Counted from the stretch's first letter, positions 1 through 8,275 are shown. The stretch: 32,494 nucleotides of DNA from JAGDXO01 sp964541025 (GCA_964541025.1 CAZIOW010000019.1:1-32494); one strand, 5' to 3'. Numbers and translations are program-made. The notes: a model not told the origin generated them from the sequence alone.

Positions 1-87
1 GAGAAAATAAGGACTGGAAGAATGAAAAGGAAGGAGAGAAACATGAACAGAAGAAAAGGAGGTGAAATGGCTGGAACTGTATCTTAA
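1..87 (+). other. possible 3' end of a gene entering from the left edge
   Basis: The first 80 bases are strongly purine-rich on the + strand, like the sense strand of genes elsewhere in the window. Two frames are open from the edge. One stops at 63-65 and gives a hydrophilic Lys/Glu-rich tail; the other stops at 85-87. Either could be the C-terminus of a gene whose body lies outside the window. No family can be recognised from so short a tail, and it could be non-coding. Confidence 0.2.
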
Positions 88-619
88 TTTATCTCGTGTT
101 TTATCTCAAATTGAGATAAAAAGTACACTTCAGTGTTTTCCAGCCTTTTAAGGTCAAATGAATTACCTAAAAGATACCTATACAGTACTGTCATCACCAT
201 AACATGTGAAACAACCGTTGCTGATTTTCCTTTGGATTCTTCCTTTATTCCTCTCGCACAACTGACTATTCTTTCGCTGACATCATGGTATCTTTCCAAG
301 TTTCTACCGCCGTATCCAGAAAGATATTGTTCAGCATACTGGATAAAGGTATCATTATCAACGTAAGTAAAATATCTTTAAAACTCTCTAAGACGATTTC
401 GCTCCACCTTGGCAAATCAATAGATTTTGCTTATTGTATCAAAAGTATTTGATGCTTCTGGAAGAGGACTATAATAGATGCGAATGATGGAATCTACGGA
501 TATCCTGTTCAACATATCCATAACAGCAAAAATGCATTATCTCTGATTTTCCATTTATCAGGCGTTAATGCTGCTTCTATCTTTGCTTCTGCAATTCTCA
601 CAAAATATCGCTTAGTCAT
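84..619 (-). pseudogene. frameshifted histidine-phosphatase (phosphoglycerate mutase-like) pseudogene
   Basis: Read on the minus strand, four successive frame segments together make one histidine-phosphatase-like protein of about 178 residues, the usual size for a short SixA/GpmB-type enzyme. From ATG at 619 the first segment has YFVRIAEAK followed by LTPDKW, where a live enzyme would have RHG or RHA and then LTPDG. A second frame from about 527 gives VDSIIRIYYSPLPEASNTFD, the S-P-L-x-x-A element. A third from 418 gives DLPRWSEIVLESF. The last, ending at 84, gives ATVVSHVMV, the second-histidine region. At least three frameshifts are needed, and the catalytic histidine codon after Arg reads ATT (Ile). 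The first shift sits in a T run (528-532), so a single assembly error is possible there, but three shifts plus the lost histidine argue for real decay. The family assignment rests on motif order only. Confidence 0.7.
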
Positions 620-839
620 AGGGCAAGACCTTCACGAATTTTTTCTTATTATTGTAGCGTAACCTATTATGCTTGTAAATATCATAAAATTTTGTTAGAT
701 AAAAAGTCGGAGAATCATCACGACTAAAAATTAACACGCAACCCCATCTCATGTCCTGAAAAGAAGTTAGTATTCTATATTTGAATCTTGCTCTGCAATC
801 TTTCACTTTACAATGCTGTGATGAAATTTTGGATTGCAA
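612..839 (-). CDS. hypothetical small protein, 75 aa, doubtful
   Basis: An open frame of 75 codons ends with TAA at 612-614 and overlaps the ATG (619) of the histidine-phosphatase pseudogene by 8 nt, an arrangement typical of co-transcribed genes. The product is basic, has two cysteines near the N-terminus (HCKVKDC) and an aromatic C-terminal half, and matches no family I recognise. As the downstream partner is decayed, this may be a relic or a chance frame. Confidence 0.25.
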   Translation of the reverse strand: MQSKISSQHCKVKDCRARFKYRILTSFQDMRWGCVLIFSRDDSPTFYLTKFYDIYKHNRLRYNNKKKFVKVLPYD

Positions 840-942
840 TGTCCATATCCTACATTTTCTCGTAATAAAAATGATTTACGTGATAATGTCTATAGATTTG
901 TACAAATAATAGCAAAAACCTCTTATTCAAGGTAGAATGGCG

Positions 943-1472
943 TTAGTCATCTGAAAAACCCCTGTACCAGGATTCTATATATTTGTTCGCTCCCTTAAAA
1001 ATTTTATTTTCCAGAAGTCTCCTTTTCCCCAAAGGTTTGGTAAAAACATAAAGTGTTCTTGCTTCAGTCGAAATTTTAAGAGGCGGGATAAAACCTCTGG
1101 AATCCTCAAATCTTTTGAAAACTTCATCGTATGTAACTGAAAGATCCCTAATAGAGCTTCTATCAATTGTGAACATTAACACAATGTTCTTATCGTAGAA
1201 TCGAACTGTAGTATCAGTTAATGCCAAATAACCTTCATGTTTATGCAATGGCTTTCCAATAGGCTGCGATGTATGCGCAGAAATCTGCTCTTCGATTGAG
1301 ACCTCCTTGAATTCATCTGAAANNNNNNNNNNGCTTCAAAGAAAGAACCCGCCCTCTTAATTACATTTTCAATGAATTTACTTCTTGGGATGTCACCTCT
1401 TTCAGCATCAATAAGCTTTAGGATGTCCTCATCCAAGGAAATACTTATCTTCTGGGCGCTGTAACCTACCAT
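943..1472 (-). CDS. ribbon-helix-helix protein with C-terminal beta-rich (GRAM/PH-like) domain, split by assembly gap
   Basis: The N-terminal 45 residues (KISISLDEDILKLIDAERG, then PRSKFIENVIKRA) are a clear ribbon-helix-helix DNA-binding domain of the CopG/Arc type, a short beta strand and two helices. Ten N at 1323-1332 interrupt the gene. Beyond the gap, the frame reading SDEFKEVSIEEQISAH runs without a stop into GYLALTDTTVRFYDK and on to the stop at 943. The second part therefore belongs to this protein rather than to a separate gene starting at 1248. The C-terminal 95 residues look beta-rich, like a small PH/GRAM fold (weak inference). The frames agree only if the true gap length leaves remainder 2 on division by 3, for example 8 or 11. 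A DNA-binding regulator is likely; no toxin partner is visible, so an antitoxin role is not supported. Confidence 0.6.
1323..1332. other. assembly gap (10 N)
   Basis: A run of ten N inside the ribbon-helix-helix gene. Ten is probably a placeholder, since the flanking frames do not join at this length. Confidence 0.99.
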
Positions 1473-1718
1473 GATTGAGATAATGGAATTTAAAATAAAT
1501 AATTTTCCTACTAGTAGTAATAATACTACCCATAGATTAATTTTCAGAATTTGCAGTAAAATATATTATAATTTGAGGATCTTTAATTTAAATCTTGCCA
1601 ATAACTATTCAATTCTATGTACATTTCGTATTTATGACAGTCATTCCCACCTTTGTATTTCAAACATAAATTTAATAGTATGAACAAAATATATATTTAA
1701 AAATGTATTTACAAGCTT
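1473..1718. promoter_or_regulatory. divergent intergenic region with TATA element for the CBS gene
   Basis: An AT-rich spacer of 246 nt separates two divergent genes. The element ATATATTTAA at 1691-1700 lies about 24 nt before the ATG at 1719, the archaeal TATA-to-start distance for a leaderless transcript. No conserved gene or RNA is seen in the rest of the spacer; a 70-codon open frame (1471-1683, +) has no family features. Confidence 0.55.
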
Positions 1719-2249
1719 ATGAAAATAGAAAAAATAATGAACAGAAATTACAAGAGTATAGATGAGGATGAGTCTATATTTAATGCTGTAAAAATTATGA
1801 ATGAAAATAAAATTTATGGCCTCGTAGTTAAGGATAAGGACGGGAAGGATATTGGCCTGCTTAGTGAAAGAAGTATAATAAAGAGATTTATTCCCAGAAA
1901 CAAAAAACCTGATGAGGTTCCAGTCAAGTTTGTGATGAGAGAACCAATGCCCCGAATCAGAAAGGATGCAGATGTAAAGGATGCAGCAACATATTTGAGT
2001 AATAATGGACTAGAAAGATGTGCAGTCGTGGATGACTCTGGAAAGGTTGTTGGAATTATCACCCTCACTGATCTTTCAAGATATTTATCAAAGGAGAGCA
2101 TAGTTGATGTACTCTTTTCTCACAGGACTAAGGAATATGTTCATCTGTGCCCGAAATGTGGAATAGGAACGATGGAGCCAATTTACAATGAAAAGGGTGA
2201 AATTAAGGTTTTCAGATGCTCAAATCCTTCTTGCTTCTATGAAGAGTAG
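1719..2249 (+). CDS. CBS-domain pair protein with C-terminal zinc ribbon
   Basis: This 176-aa soluble protein has two tandem CBS motifs, roughly residues 1-60 (IMNRNYKSIDEDESIFNAVK, then GLLSERSI) and 66-122 (VMREPMPRIRKDADVKDAAT, then VGIITLTDLSRYL). A C-terminal zinc ribbon at about 143-174 has CPKCG and a second Cys pair in CSNPSC. CBS pairs bind adenosine nucleotides such as AMP, ATP or S-adenosylmethionine and report energy state. Archaea have many stand-alone CBS proteins, some with DNA-binding or zinc domains. The ribbon could bind nucleic acid or a protein partner. Transcription looks leaderless from the TATA element 24 nt upstream. The regulated target cannot be told from the neighbours. 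Confidence 0.9.
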   Translation: MKIEKIMNRNYKSIDEDESIFNAVKIMNENKIYGLVVKDKDGKDIGLLSERSIIKRFIPRNKKPDEVPVKFVMREPMPRIRKDADVKDAATYLSNNGLERCAVVDDSGKVVGIITLTDLSRYLSKESIVDVLFSHRTKEYVHLCPKCGIGTMEPIYNEKGEIKVFRCSNPSCFYEE

Positions 2250-2293
2250 GAAAATTATCTGAATATTTTTTAGTTTGTACTTTATTTCGCCTG

Positions 2294-2701
2294 TTGAAGA
2301 AATTATACCCTTTATTTGTTGCTAGCACATCGTTTTTCCTCAGTTATTACTCTAGATTATCATGGGGTATTCTTTCAGTTTATATGCCCTTCCGGCCTGC
2401 TGTCCGGGAGGAGGGTCTGGTTTTCGCAATATTCTTTGCGGGCTATGTGGCAGTTCAGATTCCCGCAGGATTACTTTCTGATAAGTACTCAGGTGGCATT
2501 ATAATATTTCTTGCATTACTCGGGCTTTCCGCAGCATCTCTACTTTCTGCTTTTTCTAGATCTATATTTCAAGAGTACATTGCAAGTATATTTATGGGAT
2601 TGGCAGCTGGTTGGATCTATCCAGCCTCAATTAACATAATGAATAAATTTTCCAGATTTGGCTTGGTAGTGTCCTTGATTCCAAGTTTCTTTTTTTCTTA
2701 A
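2294..2701 (+). pseudogene. truncated MFS transporter (N-terminal four helices only)
   Basis: Starting at TTG (2294), the 135-aa product carries about four transmembrane helices. After the second it has the MFS loop 2-3 motif (GLLSDKYSGG, from G-x-L-x-D-[RK]-x-G), and a fourth helix reads GLAAGWIYPASINIM. It then ends abruptly in IPSFFFS. MFS proteins normally have 12 or 14 helices and about 400 residues, so two thirds are missing. No continuing MFS sequence was found in the other frames before the next gene at 2805, which suggests deletion rather than a simple frameshift. Probably non-functional. Confidence 0.75.
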
Positions 2702-2804
2702 ATGAATCCTAGCTAATTAAAATTTAATTTAAAGAACTCATAAAAATGATAATATTTCCTGATCAGCCCATAAATTTCTTATTATTGTTTTTCATATTCT
2801 CAAG

Positions 2805-4211
2805 TTGCCCAGAGTAAACAAGTTCCTGGTCCTCCTGACTACAAGCTTGGGAGCATTTTTAGCCCCTTTCACATCCAGCGCACTTAGTTTCGCTGTTCCA
2901 GAGGTTGGTTATGCACTGAAAGCAAATTTTTATCAGATAATATGGGTCCCTCAGAGCTTTATAATAGCCCTTGCGTCAATGATTCTTCTTATGGGGAGAC
3001 TCTCAGACTCCTTTGGAAGGGTAAGGATATACAGATACGGATACATATTTTTCTTACTGGGAACAATTCTGGCTTCCCTTTCGCTCAATGTAATTCTGCT
3101 CTCTGCATCCCTGTTCATTGCAGGGACGGGAGCTGCTATACTTGGAACTAACTCAACGGCAATAATTTCTCAAGTCTTTGAGGATAGAGGAAGAGGAAAG
3201 GCATTGGGCATAAATGCAATGTCAATATATCTTGGCCTTACCCTGGCACCTGTTCTTAGCGGTATTCTAATCATGGCAGCAGGATGGAGATCCATTCTTT
3301 ATTTCACAGTGCCTATTTCCCTTACAGGATTAATGATTTCATTGTTTACATTGAGAGGACTTGATATTAAAAGAAAGGATGAAAAACTCGATATAGCAGG
3401 AGGGTTGCTTTTCACTGCATTCATCTTTTCAATAGTGATCTTTCTCACCATAGGGGAAATTTACGGCTGGTCTTCTGCCGTTTTCATCATAGCAATAACA
3501 ATCATGTTTTTCCTTCTATTCCTTTACAGAGAAAAATCCGTAGCCAATCCGCTAATGGATTTCACACTTTTTATGCATAACAGAACATTCCTTGCTTCAA
3601 ATGTCACAGCCCTGTTCAATTACGTCAGTACGTTTTCAATTGTTTTTGTTTTTTCAATATATCTACAGGTCATTGATCACTTTTCAGCTGGGTTCGCTGG
3701 TATCCTCCTTATATCAGAGCCAGTATTCATGGTAATTTTTTCGCCTGTGAGCGGTATACTCTCGGATAGATATGGTTCAAGAGAGATAGCTGCCATTGGT
3801 ATGGGCCTGATAGGCCTGAGCTTTCTTTATTTATATATTGTGAGAATTCAGTCAATCTTTGGAATAATTCTTCCATTATCAGTGATAGGAATAGGATTTG
3901 GCCTGTTCTCCGCAGCGAATACAAATTCGGTTATGAGTTCTGTCAGTGGCAGGCAATACGGCGTTGCTTCTGGGACCCTTGGAACCATGAGGTTCACAGG
4001 ACAGTTGATAAGTGTTGCACTTGCAGGGACTATACTTTCCACAAGCATTTCAAGAAGAGTAATTCTTGGAATCTTTACCGGGGCAGAATCTGTCCCAAAT
4101 GTATCACTCGGGAATGATTTTCAATCTGCCTTTAGAATCATAATGCTGGTTTCAGGAATTATAAGTTTGATAGGAGTGTACACTTCCCTGTTAAAAAATA
4201 GAAGGGAATAA
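2805..4211 (+). CDS. MFS drug:H+ antiporter, DHA2 (EmrB/QacA) family
   Basis: A 468-aa, highly hydrophobic protein with about 14 predicted membrane helices, the length and helix number of the DHA2 group of multidrug exporters. Motif A is present as LMGRLSDSFGRVRIYRYG after helix 2 and is echoed as GILSDRYGSREIA in the second half. The motif C region near helix 5 reads LAPVLSGILIMAAGWRSILY. It starts with TTG at 2805; no ATG lies nearby in frame. It presumably pumps a toxic organic compound or antibiotic out of the cell using the proton gradient, which would be steep in an acidophile. The relic MFS just upstream suggests this locus has collected transporters. The substrate cannot be predicted. 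Confidence 0.9.
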   Translation: MPRVNKFLVLLTTSLGAFLAPFTSSALSFAVPEVGYALKANFYQIIWVPQSFIIALASMILLMGRLSDSFGRVRIYRYGYIFFLLGTILASLSLNVILLSASLFIAGTGAAILGTNSTAIISQVFEDRGRGKALGINAMSIYLGLTLAPVLSGILIMAAGWRSILYFTVPISLTGLMISLFTLRGLDIKRKDEKLDIAGGLLFTAFIFSIVIFLTIGEIYGWSSAVFIIAITIMFFLLFLYREKSVANPLMDFTLFMHNRTFLASNVTALFNYVSTFSIVFVFSIYLQVIDHFSAGFAGILLISEPVFMVIFSPVSGILSDRYGSREIAAIGMGLIGLSFLYLYIVRIQSIFGIILPLSVIGIGFGLFSAANTNSVMSSVSGRQYGVASGTLGTMRFTGQLISVALAGTILSTSISRRVILGIFTGAESVPNVSLGNDFQSAFRIIMLVSGIISLIGVYTSLLKNRRE

Positions 4212-4216
4212 AAAAA

Positions 4217-4854
4217 TTATTTCCTGTGTGCAAAGAGGTATACTGCCACAAAGAATATGACAAATAATGGGACAAGTATCAGGTCGCTTATATTGTAAAA
4301 GGCCTCAGCAAACCAGAATGATGAAAATGAAAGAAGCAGACCGGAAACAGCAACCTTCATATTTGCCTGTTTTATCTTTCTAACCTGGGATTTTAGCAGC
4401 GCTGTCCCTATGACAACTATGACCAATCCGGTGACAAGGCCAAGGAATGTTGAGTTGTAATCTATAGGTATTAGGGCAACTATCACGATAGCTGCCTCAA
4501 ATGCCTCAACTGCTCCGACAGAAAAGCCAGTGTAGAACAGTCCCTTTTCCATCTTTTCCTCCTCACTTCCTCCCTTCTTCCTGCTCCTTACAACAGCTCT
4601 TCTGGCACTTCTGGCAAGTCGCAGACCAAAATAGAGTAAGAGGAATCCTGCGACAAGCCTAATGAGCAGAATTGGTAATAATGCTATCTCCTTACCTACT
4701 ATGAATGTGATTATGAGTACGACAGCTATTCCTAGAGAGACATAAAGAAAAGCTTTGGAACCACCCTCAGCATAAAGTGCAAGTGCTACCGCCGCCGCCT
4801 CTGATATCTCTAAANNNNNNNNNNTGCAGCAAGGAATATTGCGAGATCAATCAT
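4217..4854 (-). CDS. polytopic membrane protein with duplicated E-x3-E-A-A motif, interrupted by assembly gap
   Basis: From ATG at 4854 the protein begins MIDLAIFLAA, meets ten N (4815-4824), and resumes in an open frame LEISEAAAVALALYAEGG that runs without a stop into MEKGLFYTGF (4552) and ends at 4217. This gives about 213 residues with 6-7 helices. The two halves repeat the same motif: LEISEAAAVALAL in the first and VEAFEAAIVIVAL in the second. Paired acidic E-x3-E helices recall metal or cation transporters such as the FTR1 iron permeases (REGLE motif), but I cannot name the family firmly. The frames join only if the gap length is 2 modulo 3. It shares a 52-nt divergent promoter with the EamA gene and ends 5 nt from the convergent MFS exporter. 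Confidence 0.6.
4815..4824. other. assembly gap (10 N)
   Basis: Ten N inside the N-terminal helix of the 4217-4854 membrane protein. As with the gap at 1323, the number is a placeholder because the flanking frames disagree by one base. Confidence 0.99.
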
Positions 4855-4874
4855 GCTGGATTATATCAAGAATG

Positions 4875-4887
4875 TATAAAAAATATA
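4875..4887 (+). promoter_or_regulatory. TATA element of the EamA gene in a divergent promoter
   Basis: TATAAAAAATATA is centred 26 nt before the ATG at 4907, which fits a leaderless archaeal transcript. The same 52-nt spacer must also drive the divergent membrane protein gene starting at 4854. Confidence 0.55.
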
Positions 4888-4906
4888 CCGATACCATTAT
4901 ATCACT

Positions 4907-5791
4907 ATGGAATATGTGGAACTATTGAATAGAACTGGCCGTGGCTACATTGAATTAATTGGTGTATCTATAATATGGGGCTTGACCTATACCGTTCTAA
5001 AATACAGCCTTGAATCTCTGACACCGGTAAATATAGCATTTTTCAGGTTCCTTATAGCGTCACTGTTCTTTGTCCCGGTTCTATTGATTATAAGGGATCA
5101 TTATTCTAGAAAGGAATACATCTACCTCATAATTTTGGCTTTAAGTGGCATTCTGGCATATCAGCTATTCTTCATATCTGGTGAAAATGGAATGTCTGCA
5201 GGTAACGCGAGCTTCATAGTTTCCATGGAACCGATATTTATCGCGATTCTGAGCATAGCGACAAAGGAAGATAAATTCTCGTGGAAATATATTGCAGGCA
5301 TTCTGATATCAACTGCCGGGCTTCTGGTGTTGCTCCAACCAAGCAGCCTTACCGGAAATGAAATTTTGTCCGCGATTTTCATCCTGATCGCGGCTCTTGC
5401 CTGGGGGATTTACACAGTTGTTGGGAGGAATATTCTTGCGCATCATAACCCTCTAAATGTAACTGCAATAGTAACGCTAATTGGAACTCTGATGCTTTTC
5501 CCGGCAGCCGGATTTGGCTCGATTCAAACGCTTGTTCATCTTGGGGGAGGTTCACTTGTTGCTGTATTATTCATGGGTATTGCTGCAACATTTCTGGGGT
5601 ACATCCTATGGTTTGATGGGTTAAAATACGTTAAACCTACTGTCGCGGGAGCCACGCTTTACATTACTCCCTTTGTGACCGCTGTCACCGCCGTCTTCAT
5701 CATTTCAGAACCCATTGGATACAATACAATCATAGGAGGGACGATGATACTTGCGGGTGTTGGAATCAGCAGTTACCGCAATAAGAGCTGA
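4907..5791 (+). CDS. EamA/DMT-superfamily transporter (10 TM)
   Basis: A 294-aa membrane protein made of two EamA repeats of five helices each. The first opens with IELIGVSIIWGLTYTVLKYS and contains NIAFFRFLIASLFF; the second contains AALAWGIYTVVGRN and ends FIISEPIGYNTIIGG. Length and the W-G-x-x-Y/F pattern are typical of drug/metabolite transporters such as RhaT and YdcZ relatives. It probably exports or exchanges a small metabolite or amino acid; the substrate is unknown. It ends 5 nt before the convergent mercuric reductase gene. Confidence 0.92.
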   Translation: MEYVELLNRTGRGYIELIGVSIIWGLTYTVLKYSLESLTPVNIAFFRFLIASLFFVPVLLIIRDHYSRKEYIYLIILALSGILAYQLFFISGENGMSAGNASFIVSMEPIFIAILSIATKEDKFSWKYIAGILISTAGLLVLLQPSSLTGNEILSAIFILIAALAWGIYTVVGRNILAHHNPLNVTAIVTLIGTLMLFPAAGFGSIQTLVHLGGGSLVAVLFMGIAATFLGYILWFDGLKYVKPTVAGATLYITPFVTAVTAVFIISEPIGYNTIIGGTMILAGVGISSYRNKS

Positions 5792-5796
5792 ATGAT

Positions 5797-7182
5797 TCAT
5801 TCCATACAGCAGCTCATCTTGCTTAAATCCCTCTTGAATGATTGTGCTGCTATTTTGATAATTTCAGAGTGGCTTGGGAAAATATGTGTTGCATTTATGA
5901 CATCTTCAACTGTCAGTCCATATTTTACTGCATATACTCCCTCCACTATGAAATCTGCCGCTTCTGGGGAAATTACCTCTATCCCGATTATTTTCCTGCT
6001 TTCCCTTTCTGTTATCAGTTTTGCAAATCCAAATTTGTTTCCCGAGATGGAGTTCCTGACTGCGTTCGATGCATCTATAACCCTCTTTTCAAAATTTAAA
6101 CCCTTCTGACTTGCCTCTCTTTCATTGATACCGACACCTGCAATGTTAGGAATTGTAAAGATGGCCCAGGGTGTTGAGTTCAGATCAATTTCACTGCTGT
6201 ATCCAAAGATATTCTCCACTGCTATAACACCTTCCCTGGCAGAAAGTGTTTCCAGTTTCAATTTCCCTGATACACAATCTCCTGCTGAAAAAATATTCTC
6301 AGAAGATGTCTTCATGAATTTATCTGTCAGTATGTATCCCCTTTCATCTGTTTTAACTCCTGCTGCTTCCAGATTTAGAGATGATGTATTTGGATGTCGC
6401 CCTGCTGCCACGAGAATTTCATCAAAACATTCCTTTATACCTCCATAATGTATGCACTTCCCATCCTCCTGTGTTATCTTTTCTATCCTTGCGCCAGTGT
6501 GCAGCATTATACCATCATTTTCCATTATATTTCTTGCAGTTGATTGTATTTCCTTGCTGTATCCAGGAAGTATTTCGTCAGCAATTTCAAATATTGCTAC
6601 ATCTGATCCGAATCTGCGCATCGCCTGACCTATTTCCAGTCCTATCGGCCCACCACCTACAATTGCAAATTTAGAAGGAAGTTCATTTATATCCCAGAAA
6701 TTATCCGAGGTTCTCACATTTTCCCTATTTGCAAAACTGGGAATTGAGGGCGAAGACCCTGTGGAAATAAGTATGTATGTTCCTTTAATTGCTTTGGTAC
6801 CCTCCTCATTTTTAACCATTACGCTTGTATTATCTGCAAAGGATGCTTCTCCGTAGAAAAGATCAACATTTTCATAATTTTTTATAACTTTCTCATACTT
6901 CCCTGTTCTTGAGCTTGAAACAGTATCCCTCAATTCATTCATAACTTCAGAAAATAGTTCTTTCCTTGTTTTTCCTGCCTGTTTATAAAGGGTCTCATTG
7001 ATCCTGAGGGATTTTTCTATTAAGAATTTTGACGGGACACAGCCAACATTCACGCAGGTACCGCCCATTTTGCCCAAGCCTATCAGTGCAATCTTCATTT
7101 CTCCATCAGAAATCTCTGAAGCTTTAATAGCTGCTGAAAAACCTGCTGCGCCCCATCCAATTATAATGAGATCGTATTCCAT
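5797..7182 (-). CDS. merA: mercuric reductase (FAD-dependent pyridine nucleotide-disulphide oxidoreductase)
   Basis: The 461-aa protein has the FAD-binding fold at the N-terminus (IIIGWGAAGFSAAIKA), the redox-active disulphide GGTCVNVGCVPSK (Cys43, Cys48), an NAD(P)H-binding GGGPIGLEIG near 175-185, and a C-terminal dimerisation domain. It ends SCCME. The paired C-terminal cysteines (458-459) separate mercuric reductases from lipoamide dehydrogenases: they take up Hg(II) and pass it to the active-site pair for NADPH-dependent reduction to Hg(0). The N-terminal heavy-metal domain often fused to bacterial MerA is absent, but a separate protein with that domain is encoded 3 nt upstream (7186-7419). 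No MerR- or ArsR-like regulator is adjacent. Close flavoprotein relatives exist, so the call rests mainly on the terminal Cys pair and the context. Confidence 0.87.
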   Translation of the reverse strand: MEYDLIIIGWGAAGFSAAIKASEISDGEMKIALIGLGKMGGTCVNVGCVPSKFLIEKSLRINETLYKQAGKTRKELFSEVMNELRDTVSSSRTGKYEKVIKNYENVDLFYGEASFADNTSVMVKNEEGTKAIKGTYILISTGSSPSIPSFANRENVRTSDNFWDINELPSKFAIVGGGPIGLEIGQAMRRFGSDVAIFEIADEILPGYSKEIQSTARNIMENDGIMLHTGARIEKITQEDGKCIHYGGIKECFDEILVAAGRHPNTSSLNLEAAGVKTDERGYILTDKFMKTSSENIFSAGDCVSGKLKLETLSAREGVIAVENIFGYSSEIDLNSTPWAIFTIPNIAGVGINEREASQKGLNFEKRVIDASNAVRNSISGNKFGFAKLITERESRKIIGIEVISPEAADFIVEGVYAVKYGLTVEDVINATHIFPSHSEIIKIAAQSFKRDLSKMSCCME

Positions 7183-7185
7183 CGT

Positions 7186-7419
7186 CTAATCCTTCTTTAT
7201 GATTGCCTTGTATTTTGAAGTTGGCGAGAAAATGCTGTTCTTGAGTACATCATCTGGCTTAATTGCATCCTCATCAATTGTCGCTACTCCTTCCTTCGTC
7301 TTGAATGAGATCTTTGCATCAATTATCCCCTGCTGCATCAGGAGATTCTTTTCAATTGTGATGGCGCAATCATCGCAGCTCATTCCATATATTCTTAATT
7401 TAACTTCTTTTTTATTCAT
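7186..7419 (-). CDS. heavy-metal-associated (HMA) domain protein, MerP/NmerA-like
   Basis: A 77-aa protein consisting of a single HMA ferredoxin-like domain with the metal site GMSCDDC (Cys15, Cys18). It has no signal peptide, so it is cytoplasmic, unlike periplasmic MerP. It is the first gene of an operon, with merA starting 3 nt after its stop. The simplest reading is a detached NmerA-type domain that collects Hg(II) and hands it to the C-terminal cysteines of MerA. A copper-chaperone role is possible for the fold in general but less likely here. The ATG at 7419 lies 27 nt from a TATA element, giving a leaderless mRNA. Confidence 0.85.
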   Translation of the reverse strand: MNKKEVKLRIYGMSCDDCAITIEKNLLMQQGIIDAKISFKTKEGVATIDEDAIKPDDVLKNSIFSPTSKYKAIIKKD

Positions 7420-7440
7420 GATCAGATAATAAAATATTGT

Positions 7441-7450
7441 ATTTAAATAA
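7441..7450 (-). promoter_or_regulatory. TATA element of the HMA-merA operon
   Basis: On the minus strand the stretch reads ATTTAAATAC-like within TTATTTAAATACAATATTTT, centred about 27 nt upstream of the ATG at 7419. No mer-type dyad operator is obvious around it. Confidence 0.5.
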
Positions 7451-7471
7451 AAAAGTAAAGAAAAGTTTACC

Positions 7472-8275
7472 TTACTGCCTTATTTCACTTTCAGATAGAA
7501 CATAAGTGATTATTATCACTACAATCGTGACAATAAGAAGTGCTAAGAAGTTATTGATCACTGTGGACATCTGGGATGCATTCAAAGAACCGTTTATGAT
7601 CACTGTTCTCATTACAGTTGCAGACCATGAGACTGGGTTGTACTGAGCTATATCCGCAAGCCAGGGGGCCATCAGCTCCTTAGGGAAAAGAGCGAAGCTG
7701 GCAAACATCAGGGGCAAATTCACCAGATTCACAATTCCCATTATTGTCTCCTGTCTTGTGACTCTTATTGCTATTACAGAAAATATGCTGGAGAATAATG
7801 TGCTGACCAGTGTAACCGTTACAATTATAATCAGGACATCAAACGCCGAAAATGATTTCGCAATCTGAAGGCCGTTAGGAATCAGGAGCGCGGCTATGAA
7901 AAGTATAAAAATCTGAACCAGAATCCTTATGGTAGCTGAAATTATTTTTGAAAAGACTATGGAACTTCTGTGTATGGGGGATGAAAGGAATCTTCCCAGT
8001 GTACCCAGTCTCCTGTCCCATATTATATTCATCCCTGAGAACATACCTGTGAACAGCGCTGTTGTAGTCGCGACACCCCCTATAATGAAAGTGATGTAAT
8101 TTGGAGCACCCTGAAGTATCAGCCTCCCGGCAGCCCCAAATCCCCTCGTGATGTCAAAGGCACTTCCAAACAGGGCAATCCAGAAGAATGGCTGAAGCAA
8201 ACCTACTATGAAGAATGTGGGATTTCTGTACCATTTCTTGATCTCCCTGGAAGTTAAAGGCAACAGTCCGCTCAT
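7472..8275 (-). CDS. ABC-2 type exporter permease (DrrB-like)
   Basis: A 267-aa integral membrane protein with about six helices. It opens with LPLTSREIKKWYRNPTFFIV, the N-terminal amphipathic segment typical of ABC-2 permeases, and has the family-like motif FLSSPIHRSSIVFSKIISA (compare L-x-T-P-[VI]-x-R-x-x-[IL]-x-x-K). It overlaps the ATPase gene by 4 nt, so translation is probably coupled. With the ATPase it forms an exporter of the daunorubicin-resistance (DrrAB) or NodJ class, moving a drug, lipid or lipid-linked compound out of the cell. Substrate unknown. Confidence 0.92.
   Translation of the reverse strand: MSGLLPLTSREIKKWYRNPTFFIVGLLQPFFWIALFGSAFDITRGFGAAGRLILQGAPNYITFIIGGVATTTALFTGMFSGMNIIWDRRLGTLGRFLSSPIHRSSIVFSKIISATIRILVQIFILFIAALLIPNGLQIAKSFSAFDVLIIIVTVTLVSTLFSSIFSVIAIRVTRQETIMGIVNLVNLPLMFASFALFPKELMAPWLADIAQYNPVSWSATVMRTVIINGSLNASQMSTVINNFLALLIVTIVVIIITYVLSESEIRQ

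Noticed and set aside
612..839. Cys-containing 75-aa frame as a zinc-finger or toxin gene
   Set aside because: Only two cysteines close together and no partner gene; kept as a doubtful hypothetical, without function.
943..1472. toxin-antitoxin pair (RHH antitoxin plus 101-aa toxin)
   Set aside because: The second frame joins the first across the N gap, so they are one protein; the second part has no toxin motif.
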